Origin: Sphingomonas panacis
GTDB lineage: Bacteria > Pseudomonadota > Alphaproteobacteria > Sphingomonadales > Sphingomonadaceae
NCBI RefSeq assembly: GCF_001717955.1
Contig: NZ_CP014169.1
Coordinates: 248,001-312,000, forward strand
Direction of reading: 5' to 3'
Length of the DNA: 64,000 bases
Position numbers and translations under genes: made by a program. The notes beneath the pieces are model-generated. The model was not told the origin of the DNA. It did not search any database and saw nothing but the letters and a program-made list of their open reading frames with translations. Numbering within the stretch: position 1 is the first letter of the stretch; every line of letters starts with the position of its first letter. Below are positions 27,248-34,919 of the stretch, one piece after another.

Positions 27248-28240
27248 ATGCGATCTTTTTTGCTGGTATGCGGTGCTTTTTGCTTTGGGAGCGCGACCGG
27301 ATTTCAGGCTGCCGCGCAAACGGTCAAGCCGATCAGAACGGTTCAGCTCATCTCGATGTCTGCCGGCTCGATGCCATCGACATCTGCCGACGCGCCCCAC
27401 GAGCCGCGTGGGGGCGCCCCGGATGAGGACGCCGTCATTCCCAAGGAGCGTCCCGAACTCGAAGACGCCTTTCGCGTCCACGATCTGAGCCGCCGATGGG
27501 TCGAGTTCGAGATGAAGAACAGCTTCCGGTCCTTCGCCCCGACTGCCGCGCCGGCGAGTGACGATGATGATCCCTTTGCTCATGTGGGGGTCGCCCGCAT
27601 TGGCGCCGCGTCTTTGCCTATGGTCACGCCGATGCCGCGGCCGATCCCAATTCCCGCGTGGATGACAAGTGGGCTGGCCTTCTCGGCGGTCGCATCGAGA
27701 TACGCTCCGCGGTGCGGGACGAGCGCATATCGTCCGGCAGGTTTCCTTGGCGCCGCGGCCGAAGCCCGGCGGCTTGGCTATTACGCAATGATGAGCGACA
27801 TCGCATGCGAGTATGGAATTCCGACCGGGTTGTTCGATGCCATGATCATCAGGGAGAGCGGCTATCAGGCCGCGATCTACTCACCGCGGAATGCCTTCGG
27901 GTTGACCCAGCTTATGCCGGACACGGCCGAGGGTTTGGGTGTAAATCGATATGACATCGAGCAGAATCTTCGCGGCGGCGCCAGATATCTGCGGCAGCAG
28001 CTCGATCGCTTCGGCCAGGTGCATCTGGCGTTGGCGGCGTATAACGCGGGCCCTGGACGCGTGCGGAACGGCGTGTTGCCGCGGATCGGCGAGACACAGG
28101 CTTATGTCGACAATGTGCTTTCGAACTGGCAGCGATTAGCCGGCCTGGCGCGGACGGCGACGGTTCAACCGGCAGATATGCAACCTGCTGGCCGCCCGAA
28201 GATGCGTATCGGCCGCACCGCCAGCATTTCGACCTTCTAG
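27248..28240 (+). CDS. Lytic transglycosylase (SLT domain), exported
   Basis: The ATG at 27248 is preceded by GGAGG. The 330-residue protein begins with a signal peptide (MRSFLLVCGAFCFGSATGFQAAAQ) and a Pro-rich linker. It ends with an SLT goose-lysozyme-like domain: DIACEYGIPTGLFDAMIIRESGYQ (catalytic Glu in the RESGY motif), NAFGLTQLMPDTAEGLGV and ALAAYNAGPGRV. It cuts peptidoglycan glycan strands to make room for the conjugation channel, the role of VirB1/P19-type proteins. It lies just upstream of the regulators and the transfer operon. It ends 13 bp from the convergent XRE gene. Confidence 0.9.
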   Translation: MRSFLLVCGAFCFGSATGFQAAAQTVKPIRTVQLISMSAGSMPSTSADAPHEPRGGAPDEDAVIPKERPELEDAFRVHDLSRRWVEFEMKNSFRSFAPTAAPASDDDDPFAHVGVARIGAASLPMVTPMPRPIPIPAWMTSGLAFSAVASRYAPRCGTSAYRPAGFLGAAAEARRLGYYAMMSDIACEYGIPTGLFDAMIIRESGYQAAIYSPRNAFGLTQLMPDTAEGLGVNRYDIEQNLRGGARYLRQQLDRFGQVHLALAAYNAGPGRVRNGVLPRIGETQAYVDNVLSNWQRLAGLARTATVQPADMQPAGRPKMRIGRTASISTF

Positions 28241-28253
28241 CGCGGACGCCTCC

Positions 28254-28784
28254 CTATAATCCGAGGCGGCTAGTTTCGGTGAGAACAGCACGGCGCGCCA
28301 TGATGTTGGTAACTTCCTTGACCAGTTTTTCGACGACCGCTTCCTTGAGTGGTACAGCCCATTCTCGTCGTATTTCGGTGCCGTCGATGCCGTCAATTTC
28401 GTCCAGCGCCTGGATGAGCATGGAGGGCAGGCCGGTGAAGAGTTCGGACAGCATCGCGAGCAACGTCACGAAGCGTTCGTCGTGAACGCTTTCTTGGTCG
28501 ATTGCGGATTCGACGCTGATGATCGCCTGCACGATACTGATGTCCAGCGCGTTTAGAATCTTTTGAAATTCGACAAGGGATAGATTCGGCCGTTTGGTGG
28601 CATTGCTATGTAGCAGGAGGCCGAGCCGGCTCTTGCTGATGCCTGTCTTTGTGGCGAGCTCACGGATGTGCAGGCCTTTCCCGGACATCGCTTGCTGGAT
28701 CAAAGGGATATAGTCACGCGGCCGGTCATCGGCGGGGGGATGAGAACTCGCGGGTTCCCCAGTCCTGGCAAGGGATGAATTCAC
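28254..28784 (-). CDS. XRE-like helix-turn-helix regulator
   Basis: A GTG start at 28784, behind GGGGG, gives about 176 residues; an upstream TTG at 28844 is less convincing. The helix-turn-helix is in GLHIRELATKTGISKSRLGLLLHSN, followed by NLSLVEFQKILNALDIS, the usual end of an XRE/Cro-CI domain. The C-terminal half (SVESAIDQESVHDERFVTLLAMLSELF...) is helical and acidic, probably for dimerisation. It is transcribed away from the transfer operon and lies 100 bp after the ribbon-helix-helix gene in the same direction, making a two-gene regulatory unit. It probably controls transfer genes. Confidence 0.75.
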   Translation of the reverse strand: MNSSLARTGEPASSHPPADDRPRDYIPLIQQAMSGKGLHIRELATKTGISKSRLGLLLHSNATKRPNLSLVEFQKILNALDISIVQAIISVESAIDQESVHDERFVTLLAMLSELFTGLPSMLIQALDEIDGIDGTEIRREWAVPLKEAVVEKLVKEVTNIMARRAVLTETSRLGL

Positions 28785-28884
28785 GTTGCCCCCGATTCCA
28801 AAGCTCGGACCAGTGAGCAAATCACAGCAACCTGGAATAGGCAAGACGTTGTGATTTCGGGGAAATGCGTAACGTGAAGGTTAA

Positions 28885-29346
28885 TTACCTGAGAGGGATG
28901 ACGTTTCCGTCCTGCTCACCGCTCGCTGATGTTTTATCTCCATTTTGGGTCGAATCACCTAGCCCGATACGGTCCAGCAGTTGGCCGGCCCGTTTCTCGG
29001 CCACATAATCGAAGAGCAGAACGGAGATCGCGTCGGCAACGGTGATGTCCGATCCAAGCCTCCCGCAAAGGCGCGCGCGCGCTTCATCAAGGCTCTCGGC
29101 GCTAGTCTTCCGAATGGTGAGAGTGATCCGGATATCGCCTTCGGTTGGGATCGCGCAGAGGTGCTTTCGGAGCGTGTCGGTCTTGTGCTCGTCCTTGTAG
29201 CTGCCTGACGCTGCGCGTGCATTGATAAGGCTCTCCAGGGTCTCGAACCGGTGCGTTTCGTTCGAGTGAAGGCGCAGGCTCTCGGTCGATAATTTGAAAA
29301 AGTCCGTGGAAATGTCCAGCACGAAATTGCGGGTGTCCGCACTCAT
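28885..29346 (-). CDS. Predicted ribbon-helix-helix DNA-binding protein
   Basis: The start ATG at 29346 follows AGGA and gives 153 residues. I do not recognise a named family, but residues ~78-125 read as a ribbon-helix-helix: a beta strand DIRITLTIRK, helix SAESLDEARARLC, turn GRLGSDITV and helix ADAISVLLFDYVAEK, the order of Arc/MetJ/TraY-type proteins. The N-terminal part has FFKLSTESLRLHSNETHRFETLESL. It faces away from the pilin gene across the 368-bp region that holds four 22-bp-spaced inverted repeats. This placement makes it the best candidate to bind them. Confidence 0.6.
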   Translation of the reverse strand: MSADTRNFVLDISTDFFKLSTESLRLHSNETHRFETLESLINARAASGSYKDEHKTDTLRKHLCAIPTEGDIRITLTIRKTSAESLDEARARLCGRLGSDITVADAISVLLFDYVAEKRAGQLLDRIGLGDSTQNGDKTSASGEQDGNVIPLR

Positions 29347-29714
29347 TTTCCTATCCCTGCCCCTAATTCCCTCGCCGACATGAATCCGGCGAGGGTCCCT
29401 CGTTAACGATATGCAAAAACCTCGCTCGCATCGAGTCCAAACCACGACTCGGTGATGCCGTCATTCGAAAAATGGGGCGCTCGGACCGTCCAGAGGTTGG
29501 GACGCCGTGTCCCGGCTCACCGGACGGGCCGTCCCGAAGCGCAGGACGCTGCGTCCCGAGATCGGGGACGTGCTGTCCGCGAATCCCAGACAAGGTCCGA
29601 ATTTCGTGAAAATTCCTGCCAGCCGCCGGAGCGCTTTGTTGCGCGCCGAGTTTGGCGGGCCGCACCTTCCAATCGAGCGCGGATCCGTCGCGTTCGTTTT
29701 GAAGGGAAACTCTC
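29347..29714. other. Divergent control region upstream of the transfer operon
   Basis: This gap separates the minus-strand regulators from the plus-strand pilin gene. Its middle holds the 22-bp repeat array (29,499-29,578). A further close inverted pair GGAC-C-GTCC lies at 29,483-29,491, and a GAAGGG ribosome site for the pilin at about 29,701. It could include the transfer operon promoter and conceivably oriT-proximal sites. No gene is supported here. Confidence 0.6.
29499..29578. repeat. Four inverted repeats GGAC-N5-GTCC spaced exactly 22 bp
   Basis: Perfect four-base arms with five-base spacers begin at 29500 (GGAC-gccgt-GTCC), 29522 (gggcc), 29544 (gctgc) and 29566 (gtgct). Centre-to-centre spacing is 22 bp each time, close to two helical turns, so all four dyads face one side of the DNA. 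Several copies extend to GGGAC/GTCCC. The array lies about 136 bp before the pilin start and about 155 bp from the ribbon-helix-helix gene start. Iterated dyads at this phase are typical of cooperative operators or relaxosome accessory sites. Confidence 0.75.
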
Positions 29715-30035
29715 ATGCAGTCTGTCCTCAAGCACAGCGGCCGTGCGGAGCTGGCGATCCTCGCTCTCATCGCACTGGCGTTCGCGCTATTCATTTTTGC
29801 CGGACCCGCATTCGCGGGCGCCGATACGACGTTCGACACCGCTCTGACGAAGTTCACCGACTTCCTCGAAGGCTCGGGCGGCAAGATCATCACCGTCCTC
29901 TCGCTTGCGGGCGGCATCGTCGCACTCGCCTCGGGCCGCTTCTCGATGGGCCAGATCGCCATCCCGGTCGGCGTCGGCGTCGGCGCAGGCACGGGCATAC
30001 CGATCGTCACCTCGACCGTGACGGCAACGATCTGA
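29715..30035 (+). CDS. traA: Type IV secretion pilin (TraA-like)
   Basis: The 106-residue protein has a long signal sequence (basic MQSVLKHSGR, then a hydrophobic stretch) with a cleavage site after AFA near residue 34. The mature part of about 72 residues has two hydrophobic segments (KIITVLSLAGGIVALAS and IAIPVGVGVGAGTGIPIV) separated by the short basic turn GRFSMGQ, the layout of an F-type/VirB2 pilin subunit. It polymerises into the conjugative pilus. As first gene of the operon and directly before traL it takes the place of traA in F-like systems. Ribosome site GAAGGG. The sequence itself is too divergent for a firm family match. Confidence 0.75.
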   Translation: MQSVLKHSGRAELAILALIALAFALFIFAGPAFAGADTTFDTALTKFTDFLEGSGGKIITVLSLAGGIVALASGRFSMGQIAIPVGVGVGAGTGIPIVTSTVTATI

Positions 30036-30093
30036 CGGGTCCGACGGTCGGTCGGAATAGCAGATCCGGCCGGCTCTTGGAGAGGGTGGTGTA

Positions 30094-30384
30094 ATGGCTG
30101 CGGACAAGTATGTCATACCGTCTCATCTAGACGATCCCGAGCTAATCGGGCTGTGGACGCTAGATGAATTCCTGGCGATGGTGATCCCGTTCGTCTGGGG
30201 TATCCTGTCTCAGCATATCCTTCTTGGCATGTTGCTCGCGGGCGCAGGCTGGTGGGGATTGAAGAAGGCTAAGGCAGGTCGGGCGGCGTCCTGGCTGCTT
30301 CACATGGCTTATTGGCATCTTCCCGCCGGCTTCACCGGCATGAAGGCCACACCACCCTCCTATCTTCGACTGATGGCGGGGTAA
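30094..30384 (+). CDS. traL: Type IV conjugative transfer protein TraL
   Basis: The 96-residue protein opens with the recognisable IPSHLDDPELIGLWTLDEFLAMVIPFVWGIL of TraL, followed by a second hydrophobic stretch (HILLGMLLAGAGWWGLKKAK) and a basic C-terminal tail ending in PPSYLRLMAG. TraL is a small inner-membrane protein needed to assemble the F pilus. It corresponds to VirB3 in P-type systems. GGAGAGGG lies before the ATG. It is followed by traE after a one-base gap, in the canonical A-L-E-K-B order. Confidence 0.9.
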   Translation: MAADKYVIPSHLDDPELIGLWTLDEFLAMVIPFVWGILSQHILLGMLLAGAGWWGLKKAKAGRAASWLLHMAYWHLPAGFTGMKATPPSYLRLMAG

Positions 30385-30385
30385 G

Positions 30386-30952
30386 ATGGAGATCTCCTAC
30401 ACGCACGCGCAAAGCCAGCGCGTCCTCAGGCAGCGGAACCTGCTGGTATTGGTCGCGGCTGCGCTGGGTGCTCTCGCTGCGATCCTGCTTCTGGTCACCG
30501 CGACCCGGGATCGGGAAGTGATCCTGCAGCCGGTGCTTGGCTCGGCGCTCACGGTGAACAGCGCCGGCGTGTCGCGGGAGTATCTGGAACTGATCACCCG
30601 CGACACCGCGGTGCTCACGCTCGATCGCAGCCCGGCCAATCTCGAATATTGGATGAAGTCGGTCCTCGATATCACCGCGCCGAGTGCGCAGGGCAAGATC
30701 CGCGCCGACCTGATGAAGATCGTGAACGAGCAGCGCGGTTCGTCGATCTCGCAGTTCTTCACGATCCAGACGATGGAAATCGACCCGAAGAACCTGTGGT
30801 CCACCGTTACCGGCGACCTGCACACGATCGTCGGCAACAAGGTCGTGTCCAATGAGCGACGGACCTTCCGCTTCGATTGGCAATATTCCGGACTGTCCTT
30901 GAAGCTTGTCGGCTTCGGCATGGTGACGACCGGCAAGGAAAAGGATCAGTGA
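30386..30952 (+). CDS. traE: Type IV conjugative transfer protein TraE
   Basis: The 188-residue protein has a short cytoplasmic N-terminus, one membrane segment (NLLVLVAAALGALAAILLLV, about residues 15-35) and a periplasmic domain with SREYLELITRDTAVLTLDRSPANLEYWMKSVL, a typical TraE/VirB8-related region. It is part of the pilus assembly core on the inner membrane. The stop codon overlaps the start of traK (TGATG), so translation is coupled. The order between traL and traK and the length match the family. Confidence 0.92.
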   Translation: MEISYTHAQSQRVLRQRNLLVLVAAALGALAAILLLVTATRDREVILQPVLGSALTVNSAGVSREYLELITRDTAVLTLDRSPANLEYWMKSVLDITAPSAQGKIRADLMKIVNEQRGSSISQFFTIQTMEIDPKNLWSTVTGDLHTIVGNKVVSNERRTFRFDWQYSGLSLKLVGFGMVTTGKEKDQ

Positions 30953-31755
30953 TGTCGGTCTTTGCCATCGGTTGCGCCGCGATCGGCGCTGTATTCCTGT
31001 CGCGCATCTACTGCCTTTTGAGCCGGTGCCTCGGCGCCGCACTGCTGGTGATGAGCTTTGTGTTTACCGCCGCGCCGGCCTGGGCCGACCAGACGGTGAT
31101 GGCCGCGGACGGTAGCCAGGTCGACTGCGCTGCGTCCGCCAAGGATCTGACGCGGATCAGCCTCGTCGAAGATGAGTTCGCGTCGGTGTCGAAGATCTCG
31201 ACCGGCAATCCGCAGGACGACTTCTCCGTCGTGAACGAGCCGGTGCGAGGCGATATCTACCTCTCGGTTCCGGAAGGCTTCGGCCGCCAGGCCCTGTCGT
31301 TCTTTGCGACCAGCAAGCGGGGATATGTCTACAAGTTCGTGTGCCGGATTGCGGGCGACCAGGCGGTCCAGGTGTTCATATCGAACCCCGCGATAGCGAA
31401 GGACAAGGCCGCCGAGGCCGCACCGCAGACCGCCGCGCTGAGCCCGCAGGACGGCGCGGTCGAACTCGTCCAGGCGATGTATTCGAACCAGGTCGTCGAG
31501 GGCTACGAGATGCGCCAGCGCGCGCTTCGACCCGTCTATGTCGGCAACCTCGCGGTCCAGATGATCGCCGAGTATCGTGGCGCGGACCTCACCGGCCGGG
31601 TGCTGCGCATCGAGAATAAGGGCGGCGCTCCGATCATGCTCACCGAAGCCACCGTAGCGCCGAGCAGCGCGCTCGCGGTGTCGATCGCGGAGCCGAAGCT
31701 CGATCCTGGGAAGGTCACGACGGCCTACCTCGTCTCGCAAACCGGGAGGCAATGA
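30952..31755 (+). CDS. traK: Type-F conjugation secretin TraK
   Basis: The ATG at 30952 shares a base with the traE stop. The 267-residue protein has an unusually long N-terminal region before its signal sequence (membrane segment LGAALLVMSFVFTAAPAWA, cleavage after WADQ); an internal start is possible. The secreted part begins DQTVMAADGSQVDCAASAKDLTRISL and contains RGDIYLSVPEGF and NKGGAPIMLTEATVAP, the TraK pattern. TraK is the VirB9-like ring component that joins outer-membrane TraV to TraB. One base separates it from traB. Confidence 0.88.
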   Translation: MSVFAIGCAAIGAVFLSRIYCLLSRCLGAALLVMSFVFTAAPAWADQTVMAADGSQVDCAASAKDLTRISLVEDEFASVSKISTGNPQDDFSVVNEPVRGDIYLSVPEGFGRQALSFFATSKRGYVYKFVCRIAGDQAVQVFISNPAIAKDKAAEAAPQTAALSPQDGAVELVQAMYSNQVVEGYEMRQRALRPVYVGNLAVQMIAEYRGADLTGRVLRIENKGGAPIMLTEATVAPSSALAVSIAEPKLDPGKVTTAYLVSQTGRQ

Positions 31756-31756
31756 C

Positions 31757-33076
31757 ATGGCCCTGAGCGATTTTCTCAGCCGCAAGCGCGCGCCCCTGGA
31801 CGGCGGGGCGGAAGACGGGGTCTCTCCAGTCGCAAGCGACCTCACCGCCAACGAAGCGGTCCGTAAGAAGCAACGGCTCCTGCTGGCTGGCGTGGCCGGC
31901 GTCGGGCTCATCGCCTCCTCGTTCTGGATCTTCGGGGATGACCGCAACAAGTCGGCATCCGCGGGCGATGCGCCCGCAAAGGTCGAGGTTTCGACCAAGG
32001 ACATGGTCAACAAGAACCTCAACCAGCAGGAGTGGATGGCCCTCTCCGAGAACCAGATGCAGTCGGTCGAGAACCAGCTGAAATCGGTCAACGGCCAGCA
32101 GCAGCGCATGGATCAGCTCGCGCAACAGGTCGAACTGCTCAAAGGCCAGAACCAGGCGATGCGAGCGGACGGCGCGCGGGTCCTCTCGGCCTACCAGCAG
32201 GAGAATGATCAGCTGCGGCGCGAGGTTGCGACCAGTCGCGCGGCTCCGCCGCCGGCCCCGGGACCAGCTGCCATGTACGGACCCGGCGGGACGCAAAATT
32301 ATCAGCGGCCCGATGGCGCGGCTTCGCCGAGGGTCGCGCCAAACGGCGGCGCCGAAGTGAAGATGGTGAGTTTCCAGACAGCGGACACCGGCACGGCGAC
32401 GAGAGTCGCAAAGGGCACCACCACCTACACCGACAGCATCAACTATCTGCCGCCCAACAGCTTCGCGAGCGCCAAGGTCATCGTCGGGGTCGACGCAAGC
32501 GCCGGTGTGAACAGCCAGACCGATCCGCTGCCGGTCGTGCTGCGCGTCACGGGGCCCGCGCGATCGGTCTATCAGAATGGCCGGCTGCTCACGACGAAGA
32601 TCGAGGGCTGCCTGATCAATGGCGCCGCGCGCGGCGAGCTTTCCAGCGAGAAGGTGTACGTCAAACTGCAGAAGATGACCTGTCCCCAGCCGGGCGGTCG
32701 CTACGCGGTGTCCGAGGTGAAGGGGTTCATCGCGTTCGGCGGGAAGACGGGCGTGCGCGGCCGGGTGGTCTCGCGCGAGGGTTCGCTCGTAACCCAAGCG
32801 TTCCTAGCAGGCCTTGCTGGCGGCTTCGGCCGCGGCTTCTCCGCGAACGCGACGTCGTTCCTTCAGCAGCCCAACGTCACCGTCAACGGCCAGCGTCAGA
32901 AGCTCGGGGCCGGCGACATCGCGCAGGGCGGACTCGGCGAGGGCGTCGCGCAGAGCGCCGACATGGTTTCGAAATATCTGATCGAGCGCGCCGAACAATA
33001 CCAGCCGGTGATCGAGATGCCGACGGGCATCGATGTCGAAATCGTCTTCCTGGAGGGTGTATATGTCCGCAATTGA
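31757..33076 (+). CDS. traB: Conjugal transfer protein TraB
   Basis: The 439-residue protein has a cytoplasmic N-terminus, one membrane span (RLLLAGVAGVGLIASSFWIFG, about residues 37-57), a coiled-coil stretch (EWMALSENQMQSVENQLKSVNGQQQRMDQLAQQVELLKGQNQ), a Pro-rich linker and the VirB10-like beta-barrel domain with INYLPPNSFASAKVIVGVDAS and GRLLTTKIEGCLINGAARGELSSEKVYVKL. It spans both membranes as the scaffold of the channel. Its end overlaps the dsbC-like start by 14 bp. Length and domain order match F-type TraB. Confidence 0.93.
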   Translation: MALSDFLSRKRAPLDGGAEDGVSPVASDLTANEAVRKKQRLLLAGVAGVGLIASSFWIFGDDRNKSASAGDAPAKVEVSTKDMVNKNLNQQEWMALSENQMQSVENQLKSVNGQQQRMDQLAQQVELLKGQNQAMRADGARVLSAYQQENDQLRREVATSRAAPPPAPGPAAMYGPGGTQNYQRPDGAASPRVAPNGGAEVKMVSFQTADTGTATRVAKGTTTYTDSINYLPPNSFASAKVIVGVDASAGVNSQTDPLPVVLRVTGPARSVYQNGRLLTTKIEGCLINGAARGELSSEKVYVKLQKMTCPQPGGRYAVSEVKGFIAFGGKTGVRGRVVSREGSLVTQAFLAGLAGGFGRGFSANATSFLQQPNVTVNGQRQKLGAGDIAQGGLGEGVAQSADMVSKYLIERAEQYQPVIEMPTGIDVEIVFLEGVYVRN

Positions 33077-33950
33077 CCGCCTGCGGGGCTTGCCCGCGCT
33101 CTTTCGTCGTCGGACCTCGCTGTTGCTGCTCGCACCTATAATCGGTGTCGGCAGCGTGGCACTCGGCGCGGTGGTGTCGGGACCGGATGACGCCAAGGTC
33201 ACCGGATTGCTCAAAGCCCGGCTGCCGAAGACCGAGGTGACCAAGGTCGATTGCAAGAAGATCGAAGGTATCTGCGAGATCACGGCGGGGTCGAACCTCT
33301 TTTACGTCAATCCCGGCGCCCGCTACCTCATCATCGGCCGGGTCTACGATATGGAGACGCGGCAGGACCTGACCGCGGCCCGGCTGCTTGAGATCAACCC
33401 GGATATGCTGGTCGGCGGTGCCGCCAAGGCCAATGCCGCCGCAGCGGAGGGACCCGACGAAGCCGCCACGGAGGTTGCATCGGCGCCGGTCGGCGCGCGC
33501 CGAACCACGGTGCCCGTGCGCCCGGCAGCGTTGAGCTTGGCGGGTCTGCCTTCGGACGGCGCGATCGTGTGGGGCAATCGGGCTGCAAGACAGACGGTTA
33601 CCGTCTTCACTGACTTCCGCTGCGGATATTGCCGGGCGTTGACCAACGTCTTGCGCGACATGGACGTGCGCGTGGTCGAACGGCCGATTTCGGTTCTCGG
33701 CAGCCGCGACATCGCGGATCGCGTCTATTGCTCGAAGAACCAGGAACAGGCGTTGCACGCCGCCTATGCCGGCGAGCCGTTCAAGGCACCGAGCGCATGC
33801 GACACAAAGGGGCTCGATGCGAATGAGAAGTTCGCGCGAGCGCACGGCCTGAGCGGCACGCCGGTCATCGTCCGGAGCGACGGGGCGATGATTGAAGGAT
33901 ATCGGCCCAGGGAGTTTCTCGAGGCCTGGCTGAACGGGGCCAAGTCGTGA
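33063..33950 (+). CDS. DsbC-like periplasmic disulfide isomerase
   Basis: The ATG at 33063 lies inside the end of traB (14-bp overlap). The 295-residue protein has an N-terminal membrane/signal segment, a DsbC/G dimerisation domain (KLPKTEVTKVDCKKIEGICEITAG-type region with FYVNPGARYLIIG), an Ala-rich linker of about 30 residues, and a thioredoxin domain with the redox pair Cys187-Gly-Tyr-Cys190, the active-site motif of DsbC. It would shuffle disulfides in the cysteine-rich TraN and TraU. Genes of this kind often sit between traB and traV in F-type operons of sphingomonads and related bacteria. It ends in a 4-bp overlap with traV. Confidence 0.9.
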   Translation: MSAIDRLRGLPALFRRRTSLLLLAPIIGVGSVALGAVVSGPDDAKVTGLLKARLPKTEVTKVDCKKIEGICEITAGSNLFYVNPGARYLIIGRVYDMETRQDLTAARLLEINPDMLVGGAAKANAAAAEGPDEAATEVASAPVGARRTTVPVRPAALSLAGLPSDGAIVWGNRAARQTVTVFTDFRCGYCRALTNVLRDMDVRVVERPISVLGSRDIADRVYCSKNQEQALHAAYAGEPFKAPSACDTKGLDANEKFARAHGLSGTPVIVRSDGAMIEGYRPREFLEAWLNGAKS

Positions 33951-34918
33951 GCGCCCGCCACTATCCCAGGCCATGGTTGCGGGCGATCATCGCCACGGCC
34001 ATGCTGGCGGCGCTCGGCGGGTGCGCGACCTTCGGTGGCAACGTCAAGGGCCGCTTCTCTTGCGCGGCACCCGACGGCGTCTGCGCACCGTCCTCATCCA
34101 TCGACGATCGCGCGCTCGCGATGATCGCTGGCGACAGCAGTGCTTCCGATCCGACGCCGGCCGGTCCGTATATGGAGTCGAAGCCTCGGCAGAGACTGTT
34201 GCGCACGGCGGCTGCGAGCCAACCTCTTCCCATAGGTCAGGCGGACCCCCGGCGGACCCAGGAACGGGTCCTCCGGATCGTCTTCCAGCCTTATATCGAC
34301 GGCCAAGGTCGCCTCCACGAAGCGAGCGCTGTCCACGCGGTCGTGCAGAGCGACGAATGGCAGCAGCAAGTGCTGGCATCGTCAACGGCGATTCCCGATC
34401 GGAACGCCCGCGCCACGCCCGCTGCGCCGGTGTCGCTCGCTGAAGCCGTCGATCAGGCCGATCCGGCGAACGGCGCGGTCGCAGCGATAGACCCGAACCT
34501 TCCTGATCCTGCGGTTGTCGCTGCAGCCCGGGCGCGAGCGGCCGATCCGGTGGGATCGATAAAATCCGAGGTTGCGGCCCGTCTCGCCCCCAAGGCGGGT
34601 CGCACGCCCCCGGCTGCGGTGGGAGCACCCGCGGCGCAGGTCAAAGCGACGGATCACCGCCCTGTTGGTGCGGCCGCGCCGGCGTCGCGCCTGCAGGCTA
34701 CCGACCGGGTCGGTGTGCCGAGCTCCACCGCGGCGGAAGCGGCTCCTGTGCTTCCTCCGCGAACAGGTGTTGGCGCGGAGGCAGCGGCGAGCGCGAGGCA
34801 GGCCGAGGAAACCGCCCGAGCGGCCGCTGCGACCGCGCCACTCCCGGGCTCTAAGCCGGTCGTCTCGGGGACGGTCCGAGCAGCCAGCTTCCCCGCTGCC
34901 GTGCCGGAGGAGCACTGA
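33947..34918 (+). CDS. traV: Type IV conjugation lipoprotein TraV
   Basis: The GTG start overlaps the preceding stop by 4 bp. The 323-residue protein starts with a lipoprotein signal whose lipobox LGGC puts the modified cysteine near residue 26, followed by TFGGNVKGRFSCAAPDGVCAPSSSIDD, the TraV pattern with two further cysteines. The rest (RVLRIVFQPYIDGQGRLHEASAVHAVV, then a long Ala/Pro-rich tail) is longer and of lower complexity than the F protein. TraV anchors the TraK ring in the outer membrane. traC follows after 1 bp. Confidence 0.87.
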   Translation: MSARHYPRPWLRAIIATAMLAALGGCATFGGNVKGRFSCAAPDGVCAPSSSIDDRALAMIAGDSSASDPTPAGPYMESKPRQRLLRTAAASQPLPIGQADPRRTQERVLRIVFQPYIDGQGRLHEASAVHAVVQSDEWQQQVLASSTAIPDRNARATPAAPVSLAEAVDQADPANGAVAAIDPNLPDPAVVAAARARAADPVGSIKSEVAARLAPKAGRTPPAAVGAPAAQVKATDHRPVGAAAPASRLQATDRVGVPSSTAAEAAPVLPPRTGVGAEAAASARQAEETARAAAATAPLPGSKPVVSGTVRAASFPAAVPEEH

Positions 34919-34919
34919 C

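Noticed and set aside
29507..30094. A 195-codon plus-strand frame running across the dyad array and the pilin gene.
   Set aside because: It is Arg-rich and overlaps the pilin in another frame; the repeats and pilin explain the sequence better.
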